Shown: positions 26,456 to 35,810 of the stretch, piece after piece | How the letters are laid out: each line of letters starts with the position of its first letter | Position numbering within the stretch: position 1 is the first letter of the stretch | Origin: Acidobacteriota bacterium | Lineage (GTDB): Bacteria; Acidobacteriota; Blastocatellia; Pyrinomonadales; Pyrinomonadaceae | NCBI GenBank assembly: GCA_019639155.1 | Contig: JAHBSJ010000001.1 | Location: 1 to 64,000 of the forward strand | DNA: 64,000 bases | Reading direction: 5' to 3' | The notes under the pieces: model-generated | The model's database searches: none | Told to the model about the DNA's origin: nothing | Seen by the model: only the letters and a program-made list of their open reading frames with translations | Program-made: the position numbers and the translations under genes

Positions 26456-26524
26456 CACCGAGATCACCGAGAACCCGGAGAAGTTGATCTTATTCCCTCT
26501 GTGCTCTCTGTGCTCTCTGTGGCA
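26456..26524. repeat. Inverted CACAGAG/CTCTGTG-type intergenic element
   Basis: The left arm CCACCGAGATCACCGAGA and the right arm (three CTCTGTGCT-like words ending CTCTGTGGC) are diverged inverted repeats with a ~9-base internal period. They fill the gap between the glycosyltransferase and pdxJ. Same family as 37502-37621. Confidence 0.7.
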
Positions 26525-26535
26525 AAATCTATATT

Positions 26536-27291
26536 ATGACCGCGAAGCTCAACGTTAACATCGATCACGTCGCCACCATCCGCGAGGCCCGCAAAACCAT
26601 CGAGCCGAGCATCATCACCGCCGCCGTCATCTGCGAACAGGCCGGAGCCGACGGCATTACTGTCCACCTTCGCGGCGACCGCCGTCATATACAGGACCGC
26701 GACATCGAACTGCTCCGCGACGTCGTCACGACCTATCTGAACGTCGAAATGGCGGCGACCGACGAGATGATCGCCATCGCTACGCGCACGCGGCCCGACG
26801 CCGTATCGCTTGTACCCGAAAACCCCGGCGAAGTGACGACCGAAGGCGGATTGGACGTGATCCAAAATTTTGAGACGGTGAAAAAAGCGGTCGATAGCCT
26901 GCGCGAAGCCGGCATTTTTGTCAGTATCTTCATCGACCCCGACACGGACCAGATCGACGCTACAAAACGCGCAGGAGCCCAACAGGTCGAGCTTTGCACC
27001 GCGGAATACGCCGAGCTGACACTGTCTTCGCGTGCCGCCCACGGCGAAGGCGCGCAAAAAGCCGCCGCTGAAGTTTCACGCATCGCGGCAGCTTCCGTCC
27101 ATGCAAAGTCGCTCGGCCTCATCGTCGCCGCCGGCCACGGCCTGACCTATCGCAACGTCGCCGCCCTCGCCGCCATCCCCGAAATAACCGAATTCAACAT
27201 CGGCCACAACATCATCAGCCGCTCGGTCTTCGTCGGCCTCGCCCAAGCCGTCCGCGAGATGATCGCGGCAACCTCACAAAACACAAATTGA
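26536..27291 (+). CDS. pdxJ: Pyridoxine 5'-phosphate synthase
   Basis: 251 residues, TIM barrel. Condenses 1-deoxyxylulose 5-phosphate with 3-amino-2-oxopropyl phosphate, the last ring-forming step of vitamin B6 synthesis. N-terminal [34 protein letters not shown] and the C-terminal [13 protein letters not shown] are all present. Full length. Its stop codon overlaps the -35 box of the downstream HigBA promoter. Confidence 0.97.
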   Translation: MTAKLNVNIDHVATIREARKTIEPSIITAAVICEQAGADGITVHLRGDRRHIQDRDIELLRDVVTTYLNVEMAATDEMIAIATRTRPDAVSLVPENPGEVTTEGGLDVIQNFETVKKAVDSLREAGIFVSIFIDPDTDQIDATKRAGAQQVELCTAEYAELTLSSRAAHGEGAQKAAAEVSRIAAASVHAKSLGLIVAAGHGLTYRNVAALAAIPEITEFNIGHNIISRSVFVGLAQAVREMIAATSQNTN

Positions 27292-27316
27292 CAAGTGTAT
27301 AGTTACGCTATACACT
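27288..27316 (+). promoter_or_regulatory. higBA promoter and operator
   Basis: TTGACA at 27288-27293, 17-base spacer, TACACT at 27311-27316. A perfect 9-bp inverted repeat AGTGTATAG (27294-27302) / CTATACACT (27308-27316) fills the spacer and covers the -10, as expected for an autoregulatory toxin-antitoxin operator. The -35 lies within the pdxJ stop region. Confidence 0.8.
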
Positions 27317-27323
27317 TTCAATA

Positions 27324-27602
27324 GTGATAAAGTCCTTTCGGCATAAAGGTATTGAACGGTTTTTCCGTACCGGCTCGAAGGCGGGTATTCAGCCAAAACA
27401 CGCCGAACGGCTTCGTCTTCAGCTATTTGCTTTGGATAATGCAAAAAAGGCAGAAGATCTAAGTGCTCCCGGTTGGAGGCTTCACCAATTGAAAGGCACT
27501 CTAGATGGCCATTGGTCATTGGACGTCAGCGGGAATTGGCGTCTAACTTTCGCCTTTGACGGCGAAGATGCCGTCCTTGTCGATTATCAAGACTATCACT
27601 GA
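27324..27602 (+). CDS. higB: HigB-type toxin (RelE superfamily)
   Basis: 92 residues. Typical HigB sequence: MIKSFRHKGIERFF, HAERLRLQLFALDNAK, LSAPGWRLHQLKG, WSLDVSGNWRLTF, ending VDYQDYH. Members are ribosome-dependent mRNA interferases neutralised by HigA. It lies 7 bases upstream of higA, in the toxin-first order typical of higBA, behind the promoter/operator at 27288-27316. Full length with conserved basic residues. Confidence 0.92.
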   Translation: MIKSFRHKGIERFFRTGSKAGIQPKHAERLRLQLFALDNAKKAEDLSAPGWRLHQLKGTLDGHWSLDVSGNWRLTFAFDGEDAVLVDYQDYH

Positions 27603-27609
27603 GGAAATT

Positions 27610-27885
27610 ATGCTCATGTACGATCCGCCGCATCCCGGTTTGGTTTTAAGAGAGTATCTGAGGGATATTTCAGTCACCTCAGCTGCTCGTCATCTTGGCG
27701 TAACAAGAGTCGCACTGTCGCGCATCCTGAATGGAAACACCGGTATCTCTGCGGAAATGGCTCTTCGTTTATCGGAGGCACTTGGAACTACTCCTGAATT
27801 CTGGCTTGGAATGCAGACCAACTACGACCTATGGAAGGCATCCCGTTCCCGCCGCCGACCTGTTCGGCGGTTGGCAATTAGTTGA
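27610..27885 (+). CDS. higA: HigA-type antitoxin (XRE/HTH)
   Basis: 91 residues from ATG 27610, chosen for the GAGGAAA ribosome site at 27601-27607; a longer in-frame start lies inside higB. HTH domain ~17-70 (SAARHLGVTRVALSRILNG is the helix-turn-helix), preceded by the PPHPGLVLREYL motif of HigA and followed by WLGMQTNYDLW. The C-terminus is Arg-rich (SRSRRRPVRR). It neutralises HigB and represses the operon. Confidence 0.92.
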   Translation: MLMYDPPHPGLVLREYLRDISVTSAARHLGVTRVALSRILNGNTGISAEMALRLSEALGTTPEFWLGMQTNYDLWKASRSRRRPVRRLAIS

Positions 27886-27975
27886 ACTGGATCTATAGCC
27901 AGTTTGAAATAGAAATTGCTCTCGACACTATATTTAATCGGGAACAAAACGGCAGATTCGGTGTCTGTTAGTAAA

Positions 27976-28827
27976 ATGCTCGCAATAAGACAAATAGAAC
28001 TCTCCGTCATTCTCTTGCTTTTCCTCGGCGCTTTCGGAGCGTTGTCGATTATTGGTCAAGAGGAGGAGAACCGCATCGAATGTCGGACCGCTCCTAGACT
28101 TGTTCGGCCCGAAAAAACACGTATGATCTCGTTCGGAGTGTTGAATACGAAGGCCGTTCACCTTCCGAAACCCACTTTTCCTGAGACCGCAAGGCGTGCC
28201 CGTGTCAGTGGTGTTGTTCAGATCCAAGTTGTTATCGATCCTCGTGGCTGCGTGAATGATGCTAAAGCCATCTCAGGTCACCCGCTACTTATTCCCGCGT
28301 CAATAGATGCTGCAAAACGCTCTTCGTTCGTCCCTATAACATTTAGCGGCACACCGATCTGGTTTTATGGATACATTACGTATAACTTTCGCGGCGATTC
28401 GTTGAACTGGCTCCAGTTGGGCTTTGAAGCAGATTCCGCTCGGCGGCTCGTAGAAGTGATCAGGATCGAAGATAGCCGCGTTCTTCTCAACCTCACGCCG
28501 GAAAGCATCTCACTTCTTTATCCTGATCGGACGCATTTTCAAGAACTCCGGCAAAGGGTCCAAGTTGAGCTTGCCGGTGATCCAAAGAGTCGGTGGCTGT
28601 TCAGTGTCGGCTGTAAACTGGGCGATATTTCACGCTTCAGCTACACGGGAAATGACGGACTGAAAAGTTCGATCTCCGAGATCAGCGATCTGGTGGATTC
28701 CGCACCCGAATCTATATCGCGGCAACTAATTGTTGAGTTGAAAAAATTGACGGGATCAGGTATTTCGGACGAGTTTTGGAAACAGCTAAAATACCTGAAG
28801 GACCGCCTTTACCATCTCGGTAGCTAA
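27976..28827 (+). CDS. Secreted protein with TonB C-terminal-like domain
   Basis: 283 residues from ATG 27976, chosen because it begins the hydrophobic leader (LSVILLLFLGAFGALSII); a TTG at 27916 is also in frame. Residues ~70-145 match the TonB C-terminal fold: PKPTFPETARRARVSGVVQI, then VIDPRGCVNDAKAISGHPLL. Acidobacteria carry many such proteins whose role is often unrelated to siderophore uptake. The C-terminal ~130 residues are not recognised. Upstream is higA; downstream it converges with uvrA. Confidence 0.75.
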   Translation: MLAIRQIELSVILLLFLGAFGALSIIGQEEENRIECRTAPRLVRPEKTRMISFGVLNTKAVHLPKPTFPETARRARVSGVVQIQVVIDPRGCVNDAKAISGHPLLIPASIDAAKRSSFVPITFSGTPIWFYGYITYNFRGDSLNWLQLGFEADSARRLVEVIRIEDSRVLLNLTPESISLLYPDRTHFQELRQRVQVELAGDPKSRWLFSVGCKLGDISRFSYTGNDGLKSSISEISDLVDSAPESISRQLIVELKKLTGSGISDEFWKQLKYLKDRLYHLGS

Positions 28828-28851
28828 TCAAATAAAGACTTCTCAATTGAT

Positions 28852-31758
28852 CTATAAAACCGTCCTCAACGCCTGACCGGTGAATGACCTCTTGACCTTA
28901 GCGACCTGTTCGGGAGTTCCGGTTGCTACAATTTTGCCGCCGGCGGAGCCGCCTTCGGGGCCGAGGTCGATGATGTGGTCGGCGGATTTGATGACGTCGA
29001 GGTGGTGTTCGATGACGATGACGGTGTTGCCGGTATCGACGAGTTTTTGCAGGACGTCGAGCAGTTTATGAACGTCGGCGAAGTGCAGGCCTGTCGTCGG
29101 TTCGTCGAGGATGTAGATGGTCTTTCCTGTCGCACGCTTGCTCAGCTCTTTTGCAAGTTTGATGCGTTGTGCTTCGCCTCCTGAAAGTGTCGTCGACGAC
29201 TGGCCGACCTTAATGTAGCCGAGCCCGACATCGAGCAGCGTTTCCAGCTTTTGCCTGATCGCGGGAATATTCTCCAGCAGAGGCAGTGCGTCCTCGATGG
29301 TCGTCTCGAGCAGGTCGGCGATCGACAATCCCTTGTATTTCACCGCCAGAGTTTCGCGGTTGTACCGATGGCCGCGGCAGACGTCGCAGGTCACGTAAAC
29401 GTCCGGCAGAAAGTTCATCTCGATGCGTTTCAGCCCGCCGCCTTCGCATGCCTCGCAGCGGCCGCCTTTCACATTGAACGAAAATCTCCCCGCTTTATAT
29501 CCGCGTTGACGCGATTCCGGCAGCATCGCGTAAAGGTCGCGTATCGGCGAGAAAAGCCCTGTGTACGTCGCCGGATTCGAACGCGGCGTGCGGCCGATCG
29601 GCGACTGGTCGATCTCGATTATCTTGTCCACCAGGTCAAGGCCCTCGATCGTGTCGTGAGCGAGCGGCTGCGTGCTGGAGCCGTAAACGTGCCGGTAGAG
29701 TGCGGGATACAAAATGTCCTCAACGAGCGTCGATTTACCCGAACCCGAAACGCCCGTGACAACGGTCAACAGCCCGAGCGGAAATTCGACGTCGATGTTT
29801 TTCAGGTTGTGCCCGCGTGCCCCTCGGACGGTGATCCGCTGGCCATTCGGCAGACGCCGCAGTTCCGGTATCTCGATGCGGATATCGCCTTTCAGGTATT
29901 TACCCGTGAGCGACGTTTTCGTTTTGGCTATCTCTTTCGGCGTGCCCGCGGCGACGACCTCGCCGCCGTGTGAACCCGCAAGCGGCCCGAGGTCAACGAC
30001 ATAGTCAGCGTGTTCGATGGTCTCTTCATCGTGTTCGACTACGAGCACCGTGTTGCCGAGGTCACGGAGTTCGTGGAGCGTTTCGAGGAGGCGCTTGTTG
30101 TCACGCGGATGCAGCCCGATGCTTGGTTCATCGAGCACATACAGCACGCCGCGTAGCTGCGAACCGATCTGCGTTGCGAGCCTGATCCGCTGGCCTTCGC
30201 CGCCGGAAAGCGTGCCTGAGGCTCGGTCGAGCGTCAGATAACCGAGTCCGACAGTATCCAGAAAACGCAGGCGGCTGTTTATCTCTTTCAACACAAGTCC
30301 GGCGATCTTCTCTTCGCGTTCGGTCAGCTTTATCTCGGCAAAACGCCGGACCGCTTCGCTGATCGGAAGCGCCGAATAGTCACCGATGCCGATGCCGTTG
30401 ATGCGAACGGCGAGGCTCTCGGGCTGCAGACGTGCGCCGCTGCAGGCAGGACAATGAACCGGAGCGACAAGCTCGGTGAGCGCTTCGCGGATCTTTTCCG
30501 ACGGCGGATTTTCAAGCCTTTCACGCATCGCACGCAATGCTCCCCGCCAATCGCTCTCGTATTTGTAATCGCCCTGGCGAAACGTCAGCCGCCGCTTTGT
30601 TCCGTGCAGAAATGCGGTCTTTATCTCGTCCGGCAGGTCGCGATACGGCGTATCGACCAAAGCTCGTTCGGCGTCGCCCTCCGTTTTCGAACCTGCCTTT
30701 TTTCGCTTTCCTTTGCGGCTGCGCGTCTTTGCGCTGACGGACTTCGGCGGTTCGAGTTTGTCACCATCGACGTATCGTTCGATGATCGCCAAGAGCGCCG
30801 ACCGCAGGAATGTCGCCCCCGAACGGTCCGCACCGCCGAGGAACTCCATCTCTCTGACGGTCGCCGTGTCATTTGAAATTATCTTTCCTGCGTCGAGCTC
30901 CATCACCGTGCCGATGCCCTGACAGCGTTTGCAGGCTCCGTATGCCGAATTGAACGAGAACGAACGCGGCTCAAGCGTAGCGATATTGATACCGCAATTC
31001 ACGCATGCCATCCGCTCGGAATACAGCTTTTCCTCGCCGTCAACGATCGAAACAAGCACGCCGCCGTTCGTCAGCCGCAACGCCGTCCGAACTGATTCCG
31101 TCAGCCGTTCTCGGACGCCGTCCTTGATCAGCAGGCGGTCAACGACGATCTCAATAGTGTGATTGCGGCGTTTGTCGAGCAGGATCTCTTCGTCCAGGGC
31201 TCGCATTTCGCCGTCAATGCGGGCACGAATAAAGCCGTCCTTCAGGTACTTTTCTAGCTCCTTCTTGAACTCGCCCTTTCGGCCGCGAACGACCGGTGCA
31301 AGTATCATCACACGTTCGCCCTCGGGCAGTTCGAGAATTCCCGTGACGATCTGTTCGACAGATTGCCGCGTAACGGCCGTCCCGCATTGATGGCAGTGCG
31401 GCTGGCCGATCGACGAAAAAAGCAGCCGCAGATAATCGTAAATTTCTGTAACGGTGCCGACCGTCGAACGCGGGCTTTTTGATACGGTCTTTTGCTCGAT
31501 GGAGATCGCGGGCGAGAGGCCTTCGATGGAATCGACGTCGGGTTTTTCGAGCTGGTCAAGGAATTGGCGAGCGTATGCCGACAACGACTCCACATATCGA
31601 CGCTGGCCCTCGGCATAGATGGTGTCAAAAGCCAGCGAGGATTTCCCCGAGCCCGATAGTCCCGTGATCACGGTGAATTTGTCGCGCGGAATATCGATAT
31701 CGATATTCTTCAAGTTATGCTGACGCGCTCCGCGGACGCTGATCTTGTCGATGCTCAT
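28852..31758 (-). CDS. uvrA: Excinuclease ABC subunit A
   Basis: 968 residues. The DNA-damage recognition ATPase of nucleotide excision repair. Two ABC modules: GLSGSGKSS near 34 and GVSGSGKST near 665; two LSGGE signatures. Zinc-binding cysteines include CVNCG/CKRCQG (first module) and [14 protein letters not shown] (second). It is slightly longer than the ~940-residue norm because of a basic insertion ([15 protein letters not shown]) around residues 345-360. Single gene with convergent neighbour 27976. Confidence 0.98.
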   Translation of the reverse strand: MSIDKISVRGARQHNLKNIDIDIPRDKFTVITGLSGSGKSSLAFDTIYAEGQRRYVESLSAYARQFLDQLEKPDVDSIEGLSPAISIEQKTVSKSPRSTVGTVTEIYDYLRLLFSSIGQPHCHQCGTAVTRQSVEQIVTGILELPEGERVMILAPVVRGRKGEFKKELEKYLKDGFIRARIDGEMRALDEEILLDKRRNHTIEIVVDRLLIKDGVRERLTESVRTALRLTNGGVLVSIVDGEEKLYSERMACVNCGINIATLEPRSFSFNSAYGACKRCQGIGTVMELDAGKIISNDTATVREMEFLGGADRSGATFLRSALLAIIERYVDGDKLEPPKSVSAKTRSRKGKRKKAGSKTEGDAERALVDTPYRDLPDEIKTAFLHGTKRRLTFRQGDYKYESDWRGALRAMRERLENPPSEKIREALTELVAPVHCPACSGARLQPESLAVRINGIGIGDYSALPISEAVRRFAEIKLTEREEKIAGLVLKEINSRLRFLDTVGLGYLTLDRASGTLSGGEGQRIRLATQIGSQLRGVLYVLDEPSIGLHPRDNKRLLETLHELRDLGNTVLVVEHDEETIEHADYVVDLGPLAGSHGGEVVAAGTPKEIAKTKTSLTGKYLKGDIRIEIPELRRLPNGQRITVRGARGHNLKNIDVEFPLGLLTVVTGVSGSGKSTLVEDILYPALYRHVYGSSTQPLAHDTIEGLDLVDKIIEIDQSPIGRTPRSNPATYTGLFSPIRDLYAMLPESRQRGYKAGRFSFNVKGGRCEACEGGGLKRIEMNFLPDVYVTCDVCRGHRYNRETLAVKYKGLSIADLLETTIEDALPLLENIPAIRQKLETLLDVGLGYIKVGQSSTTLSGGEAQRIKLAKELSKRATGKTIYILDEPTTGLHFADVHKLLDVLQKLVDTGNTVIVIEHHLDVIKSADHIIDLGPEGGSAGGKIVATGTPEQVAKVKRSFTGQALRTVL

Positions 31759-31809
31759 TACAGTCGCGATTTTCGTACACCGCCGAAACGAGCATTATAA
31801 CAGCCGCCG

Positions 31810-32742
31810 CTAACCAAAGCTAAGCACAGCCCACAGCGAGCCGCAGGCAATGATGACCCAAAGTACAGTGCCGAGAGCGAAAGGCCGCCAGCCGACATTC
31901 TTTAGCATCTCTCGTGTCAGGCTTAGGCCGATGAGGAACAAAGTGACTGTAAGCCCTGCTTTTGCAAGGTTTACGAATGCATCGAACAGGCTCGGCAGGA
32001 CGTGCGACGAGCCGTAAGTGCGTGCAGCGACGGCGCCGATAAAGAAGAAAATGAACCACGGCAACGCGATCTTTGCCTTACCTTCGCGGTCGCGATAGGC
32101 GAACGCCAAAGCAAGAGCAAGCGGTATGATCCAAAGCGTGCGTGCGAGCTTTACTGTGGTCGCGACAGCGAGTGAATCTGCGCCGTAGCCGCTCGATGCT
32201 CCGACGACAGAACTCGTGTCCTGTATCGCGATCCCCGCCCACAGCCCGAACTGGCTCTGCGACATTTCGAGCGAATGGCCGATGAGCGGAAACAGAAAAA
32301 GTGCGACGGCGTTCAGGATAAAGACCGTGCCCAGCGAGACGGACATCTCGTCGTTCTCAGCCTTTATCGCCGGCCCGACAGCCGCGATGGCACTGCCGCC
32401 GCAAATGGCAGTACCGCACGAAATGAGCGTGCGGATCTTCGACGAAACACCGAGCAGCTTTCCAATAGCAAATCCCAAGATCAATGAACCGAAAACGACC
32501 GCCACGATGAACGCGATCCCGCTGCGGCCTGCTTTGACGACGGCCTCCAGATTCATCCCGAATCCGAGCATCACGACCGACGCCTGGAGCAAATATTTCG
32601 CGGGTTTGCCCGTCAGGCCCGGAAATGGATTGCCGATGGTCAAGGTCATCGCGAACCCAAGTGCTAAAGCCATATACGGCGAACCCCACGGCGACAGGAG
32701 AAATGCGATCACTAGAAAAAAGGCGGCCTTTTGCCAGAGCAT
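31810..32742 (-). CDS. YeiH-type putative sulfate exporter (UPF0324)
   Basis: 310 residues from ATG 32742 with about ten membrane segments. Family landmarks: GKPAKYLLQASVVMLGFGMN, ISCGTAICGGSAIAAVGPAI, QDTSSVVGASSGYG and KLARTLWIIPLAL. A GTG start at 32766 would lie inside the terminator of the upstream gene, so the later ATG is preferred. Members are annotated as putative sulfate exporters on limited evidence. It lies between uvrA and the DUF4197 gene and is probably transcribed alone. Confidence 0.85.
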   Translation of the reverse strand: MLWQKAAFFLVIAFLLSPWGSPYMALALGFAMTLTIGNPFPGLTGKPAKYLLQASVVMLGFGMNLEAVVKAGRSGIAFIVAVVFGSLILGFAIGKLLGVSSKIRTLISCGTAICGGSAIAAVGPAIKAENDEMSVSLGTVFILNAVALFLFPLIGHSLEMSQSQFGLWAGIAIQDTSSVVGASSGYGADSLAVATTVKLARTLWIIPLALALAFAYRDREGKAKIALPWFIFFFIGAVAARTYGSSHVLPSLFDAFVNLAKAGLTVTLFLIGLSLTREMLKNVGWRPFALGTVLWVIIACGSLWAVLSFG

Positions 32743-32767
32743 ATGAAGCGAAAAGTATAAGAGCACA

Positions 32768-32800
32768 AAAAAGAAAAAGCGAGATGTGAGCCTCGCTTTT
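32768..32800 (-). terminator. Rho-independent terminator of the DUF4197 gene
   Basis: Stem AAAAGCGAG (32775-32783) / CTCGCTTTT (32792-32800) with an 8-base loop. On the minus strand a T-rich run continues into 32768. Confidence 0.85.
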
Positions 32801-32824
32801 CCCTTATCCTCCCGGTGATCTTGT

Positions 32825-33529
32825 TTATCTGAGTACGCCGAAGACCGTTCTCAGTATCGCGGTCGTTCTGCCTATAGGATCGCGTCGTATCCGTTTTTCC
32901 TCGTCGGCGATGAGCAGGAACAGCCCGTCGAGCGCTTTCTGCGTAACGTAGCCGTCAATGTCCGTGGCGTCCTGCCCGAGGAACGAACCGAAACGCCCGT
33001 AGCGGCCGATAAGCGATTTGTATTGCTGCGTGACGCCGACCTGTTCGGTGAATTCCTCGACGATCGGGCGGAATTTCACACGCAAACGCTCCTCGCTCGT
33101 TCTGCGGAAAAACTGCGTCGCAGCGTCGTCCTGACCGCTGAATAGAATGTTGCGGGCGTCGGTGAACGTCATCTGGCCGAGCGAATCGACGAAGATATCG
33201 ACCGCCTCGGGCACTGCCTTTTCGGCGGCGTGATTCATTGACGCTATGAACTCGTTGACGCGTTTGCCCTGACCGAGAAAACGCATCGTGCCCTCGACCT
33301 TTTTCAGGCTGTCGGGCAGCGGAATACGAACGCGGTCGTTGCCCAGAAAGCCGTTCTGCCGTCCGAGGTCCTTGATCGCAGAGCGAACGCCTTTGTCCAA
33401 TGCAGCCTTTAGGCCTCGTGAGATGTCCAGATCGGACAGCGTCGACTGACGGCGCGTCTGTGCAAGCGTAAAGCTTGACAATATTGACGTTATGACGATA
33501 GCTGCTGCGAATGTCTTCACGGCTTTCAT
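32825..33529 (-). CDS. Secreted DUF4197 family protein
   Basis: 234 residues from ATG 33529, 8 bases after a GGAGG ribosome site; a start at 33544 would include the site itself. Signal peptide MKAVKTFAAAIVITSILSSF, cleavage near TLAQ. The mature part is helical and contains the DUF4197 pattern LDKGVRSAIKDLG, VRIPLPDSLKK, NHAAEKAVPEAVDIF, ALDGLFLLIADEEKRIRRDP. Function of the family is unknown; it is usually periplasmic. A terminator follows, and a hairpin (33552-33588) lies in its leader. Confidence 0.88.
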   Translation of the reverse strand: MKAVKTFAAAIVITSILSSFTLAQTRRQSTLSDLDISRGLKAALDKGVRSAIKDLGRQNGFLGNDRVRIPLPDSLKKVEGTMRFLGQGKRVNEFIASMNHAAEKAVPEAVDIFVDSLGQMTFTDARNILFSGQDDAATQFFRRTSEERLRVKFRPIVEEFTEQVGVTQQYKSLIGRYGRFGSFLGQDATDIDGYVTQKALDGLFLLIADEEKRIRRDPIGRTTAILRTVFGVLR

Positions 33530-33551
33530 TTTCGTTCCCTCCAAAAACTTG

Positions 33552-33588
33552 AAGCATCGGCCCGCATGCCTGTTGCGAACCGATGCTT
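33552..33588 (-). terminator. Hairpin between gpmA and the DUF4197 gene
   Basis: Perfect 9-bp stem AAGCATCGG (33552-33560) / CCGATGCTT (33580-33588) with a 19-base loop, followed on the minus strand by TTCAAGTTTTTGG. It probably terminates gpmA, though it also lies just upstream of the next ribosome site and could act as a leader structure. Confidence 0.6.
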
Positions 33589-33654
33589 TGATTTCGCAGA
33601 ACAGCGAAAAGTTTGAACACTATTTCAGACGCTTTTCGACGAAAACGTCGATGC

Positions 33655-34398
33655 CTATTGTTTCGCTTTTCCCTGATTCGCGACCGCTTCCTGTGCGGCA
33701 CGAATGGCTTCCTGATCGCCGAGATAGCTGCTCGAGATGGGACGCATTTCGGCGTCAAGTTCGTAAACGAGAGGCACGCCGGTCGGTATGTTCAGGCTGA
33801 CGATGTCCTCGTCCGCGATGCCGTCGAGATGCTTGACCAAGGCACGCAGGCTGTTGCCGTGAGCCGCGACGATCAGGCGTTTTCCCGCACGGATCTTCGG
33901 CACAATTTCGCTCTCCCAATAAGGCACGACGCGCTCGACCGTATCTTTCAGGCATTCGGTCGCCGGGAAATTCTCGATACCGGCATAACGCGGATCATTG
34001 CCCAGATAACGCTCGTCGCTCGGGTCCAATTCCGGCGGCGGAATGTCGTAACTGCGGCGCCAGATCAGCACCTGCTCATCGCCGTATTTCGCTGCGGTCT
34101 CTGCCTTGTCTAGTCCCTGCAATCCGCCGTAATGGCGCTCGTTCAGCAGCCACGATTTCGTCTGCGGCAGCCACATTTGGTCCATCTCGTCGAGGATCAG
34201 CCAAAGCGTGCGTATCGCGCGTTTCAGTACCGAAGTGAACGCCTCGTCAAAGACAAAACCTTCGCTTTTCAGCAGCTGCCCCGCGGCCTTTGCCTCCGCA
34301 ATTCCCTTTTCCGACAGATCGACGTCGTACCAGCCCGTGAACCTGTTCTCCTTGTTCCATTGACTCTCGCCGTGACGTATCAAGACAATTTTGTGCAT
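33655..34398 (-). CDS. gpmA: 2,3-bisphosphoglycerate-dependent phosphoglycerate mutase
   Basis: 247 residues from ATG 34398 (upstream in-frame start at 34461 adds unrelated sequence). Interconverts 3- and 2-phosphoglycerate. Catalytic RHGESQWN (H8 region) at the N-terminus, [13 protein letters not shown], the [12 protein letters not shown] loop and the second histidine in [10 protein letters not shown]. Full length for the cofactor-dependent family. The C-terminal ~15 residues ([17 protein letters not shown]) are a basic tail. It starts 60 bases downstream of the intergenic element at folC. Confidence 0.95.
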   Translation of the reverse strand: MHKIVLIRHGESQWNKENRFTGWYDVDLSEKGIAEAKAAGQLLKSEGFVFDEAFTSVLKRAIRTLWLILDEMDQMWLPQTKSWLLNERHYGGLQGLDKAETAAKYGDEQVLIWRRSYDIPPPELDPSDERYLGNDPRYAGIENFPATECLKDTVERVVPYWESEIVPKIRAGKRLIVAAHGNSLRALVKHLDGIADEDIVSLNIPTGVPLVYELDAEMRPISSSYLGDQEAIRAAQEAVANQGKAKQ

Positions 34399-34445
34399 AA
34401 GATAAGTTTCGTTCGAAATGCTCAAAGTTTCAAATCCGATCTCTT

Positions 34446-34516
34446 CAGTGGTTAGTGACAAGGGACAAGTGGATAGTCAGGAACTATCCACTTCTCACTT
34501 CACACTTGTCACTGCA
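34446..34516. repeat. Short palindromic intergenic element, copy B
   Basis: Begins CAGTGGTTAGTGACAA and ends CACACTTGTCACTGCA, with inverted arms containing CAAGTGGATAGT / ACTATCCACTT. It closely matches copy A at 5897-5966, with the words GGATAGT and GGTTAGT exchanged. Its right end overlaps the folC stop codon, so the element supplies the end of that reading frame. Confidence 0.75.
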
Positions 34517-35801
34517 GGTAAACGTGTGCTTTCTGATCTTTCAACATTCGGCGGACCTCGCCGACGAGATATAGCGAACCTGCGACAAGCGCTATACCGT
34601 CAGCAGCAACAAGACCACGGATGGTCGCTAAGAGATCAGATGGATTGGCAAATGTAGTCAGCTTTCGATTCCATAAATGACGCGGACAAGCTCGCGCTAA
34701 CTCCGCCGGCCCCAAAGCCCTTGGACCGAACGAATGAACGAATATTATATTGTCAGCCACCGGGAATAATTCCTCCGCCATCCCGACGACATCCTTGTCA
34801 TTGGAGGCACCGAATGCCAGAGTTATCGGCCTTCCTTCGTTCAGATCCAAATACTGTCTTAGAGCCTTTGCTCCCGCAGGATTATGCGCACCGTCGAGTA
34901 GAAAATTGCCGATATATTCGAGCCGTCCGGGATGCCTCGCGTTGCGCAGCCCGACGCGGATCTCGTCATCGGTGATAGCGAAATGCCGCCGCAGTGCTTC
35001 GGCAAGGAGAATTGCCACTTCTGCATTCTCGTATTGATGCATGCCGAGCAATCCGGTCTCTGCGGGCAGCTTGCGGATCGGGTTTCCCAGCGCACTCTCG
35101 TCAAAAACGACCGCGCATTCCCTCACGCGACTCGGCCGAAAAGAAAGCTCTCGCAGCCTCTGCCAAATCGCGTCCAATGCCGCCGGCCGCTGTCTGCCGA
35201 TGACGACGGCTTTCGTGCGTTCCTGAATGATCGCGGCCTTTTCGGCGGCGATCTGTTCGATGGTGTCGCCGAGATATTCCTGATGATCAAGGTCTATGTT
35301 CGTAATGGCGGCGATCTCTGCATTCGCCGCTGTTGTGGCATCAAGCCGTCCGCCGAGGCCTGTCTCGAGAATGGCGAGTCCCACGCCCGCATCTGCGAAC
35401 GCAAGCAATGCCATCGCTGTTACGTGCTCGAAATACGTCGGGCGGTATCGCAGCGAACCTTCGTTGAGCAGCCGCTCCGCTGTCTCGCGGACGATCGTCG
35501 CGAACATCGCAAATTCATCTTCGGCAATATCAACGCCGTCGATGCGTATGCGTTCGGTGATCGAGACGAGATGCGGCGAGGTGTAAAGCCCGACGGAAAT
35601 TCCCGCCTCGCGGCAAATGGAATCGAGAAGGGCACAGACCGAACCTTTACCGTTGGTCCCGGCGACCTGAACCTTTAGATATTTCCGCTGCGGATCGCGA
35701 AGCCCGGCGAGCAGAGTGCTGATATTGTCGAGCCCGAGCTTCATCGCCTCGACCTCATTGCCGAGCGAATAAAGGTAGGCTTCGGATTCAGCGAAATTCA
35801 A
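34509..35801 (-). CDS. folC: Bifunctional folylpolyglutamate/dihydrofolate synthase
   Basis: 430 residues of the Mur ligase-like fold. ATP-binding loop GTNGKGS at residues ~48-54, YTSPHLVSITERIRI, ETGLGGRLDATTA and DGAHNP. Adds glutamate to folates and, in many bacteria, to dihydropteroate. Immediately follows accD (9-base gap), a classic accD-folC pair. The stop codon lies inside repeat copy B (34446-34516), so the last few codons may derive from the element. Confidence 0.96.
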   Translation of the reverse strand: MNFAESEAYLYSLGNEVEAMKLGLDNISTLLAGLRDPQRKYLKVQVAGTNGKGSVCALLDSICREAGISVGLYTSPHLVSITERIRIDGVDIAEDEFAMFATIVRETAERLLNEGSLRYRPTYFEHVTAMALLAFADAGVGLAILETGLGGRLDATTAANAEIAAITNIDLDHQEYLGDTIEQIAAEKAAIIQERTKAVVIGRQRPAALDAIWQRLRELSFRPSRVRECAVVFDESALGNPIRKLPAETGLLGMHQYENAEVAILLAEALRRHFAITDDEIRVGLRNARHPGRLEYIGNFLLDGAHNPAGAKALRQYLDLNEGRPITLAFGASNDKDVVGMAEELFPVADNIIFVHSFGPRALGPAELARACPRHLWNRKLTTFANPSDLLATIRGLVAADGIALVAGSLYLVGEVRRMLKDQKAHVYLQ

Positions 35802-35810
35802 TTTCGGAGT

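Noticed and set aside
29251..29973. Open frame of 240 codons on the plus strand inside uvrA
   Set aside because: Antisense shadow of uvrA caused by GC-rich codon bias.
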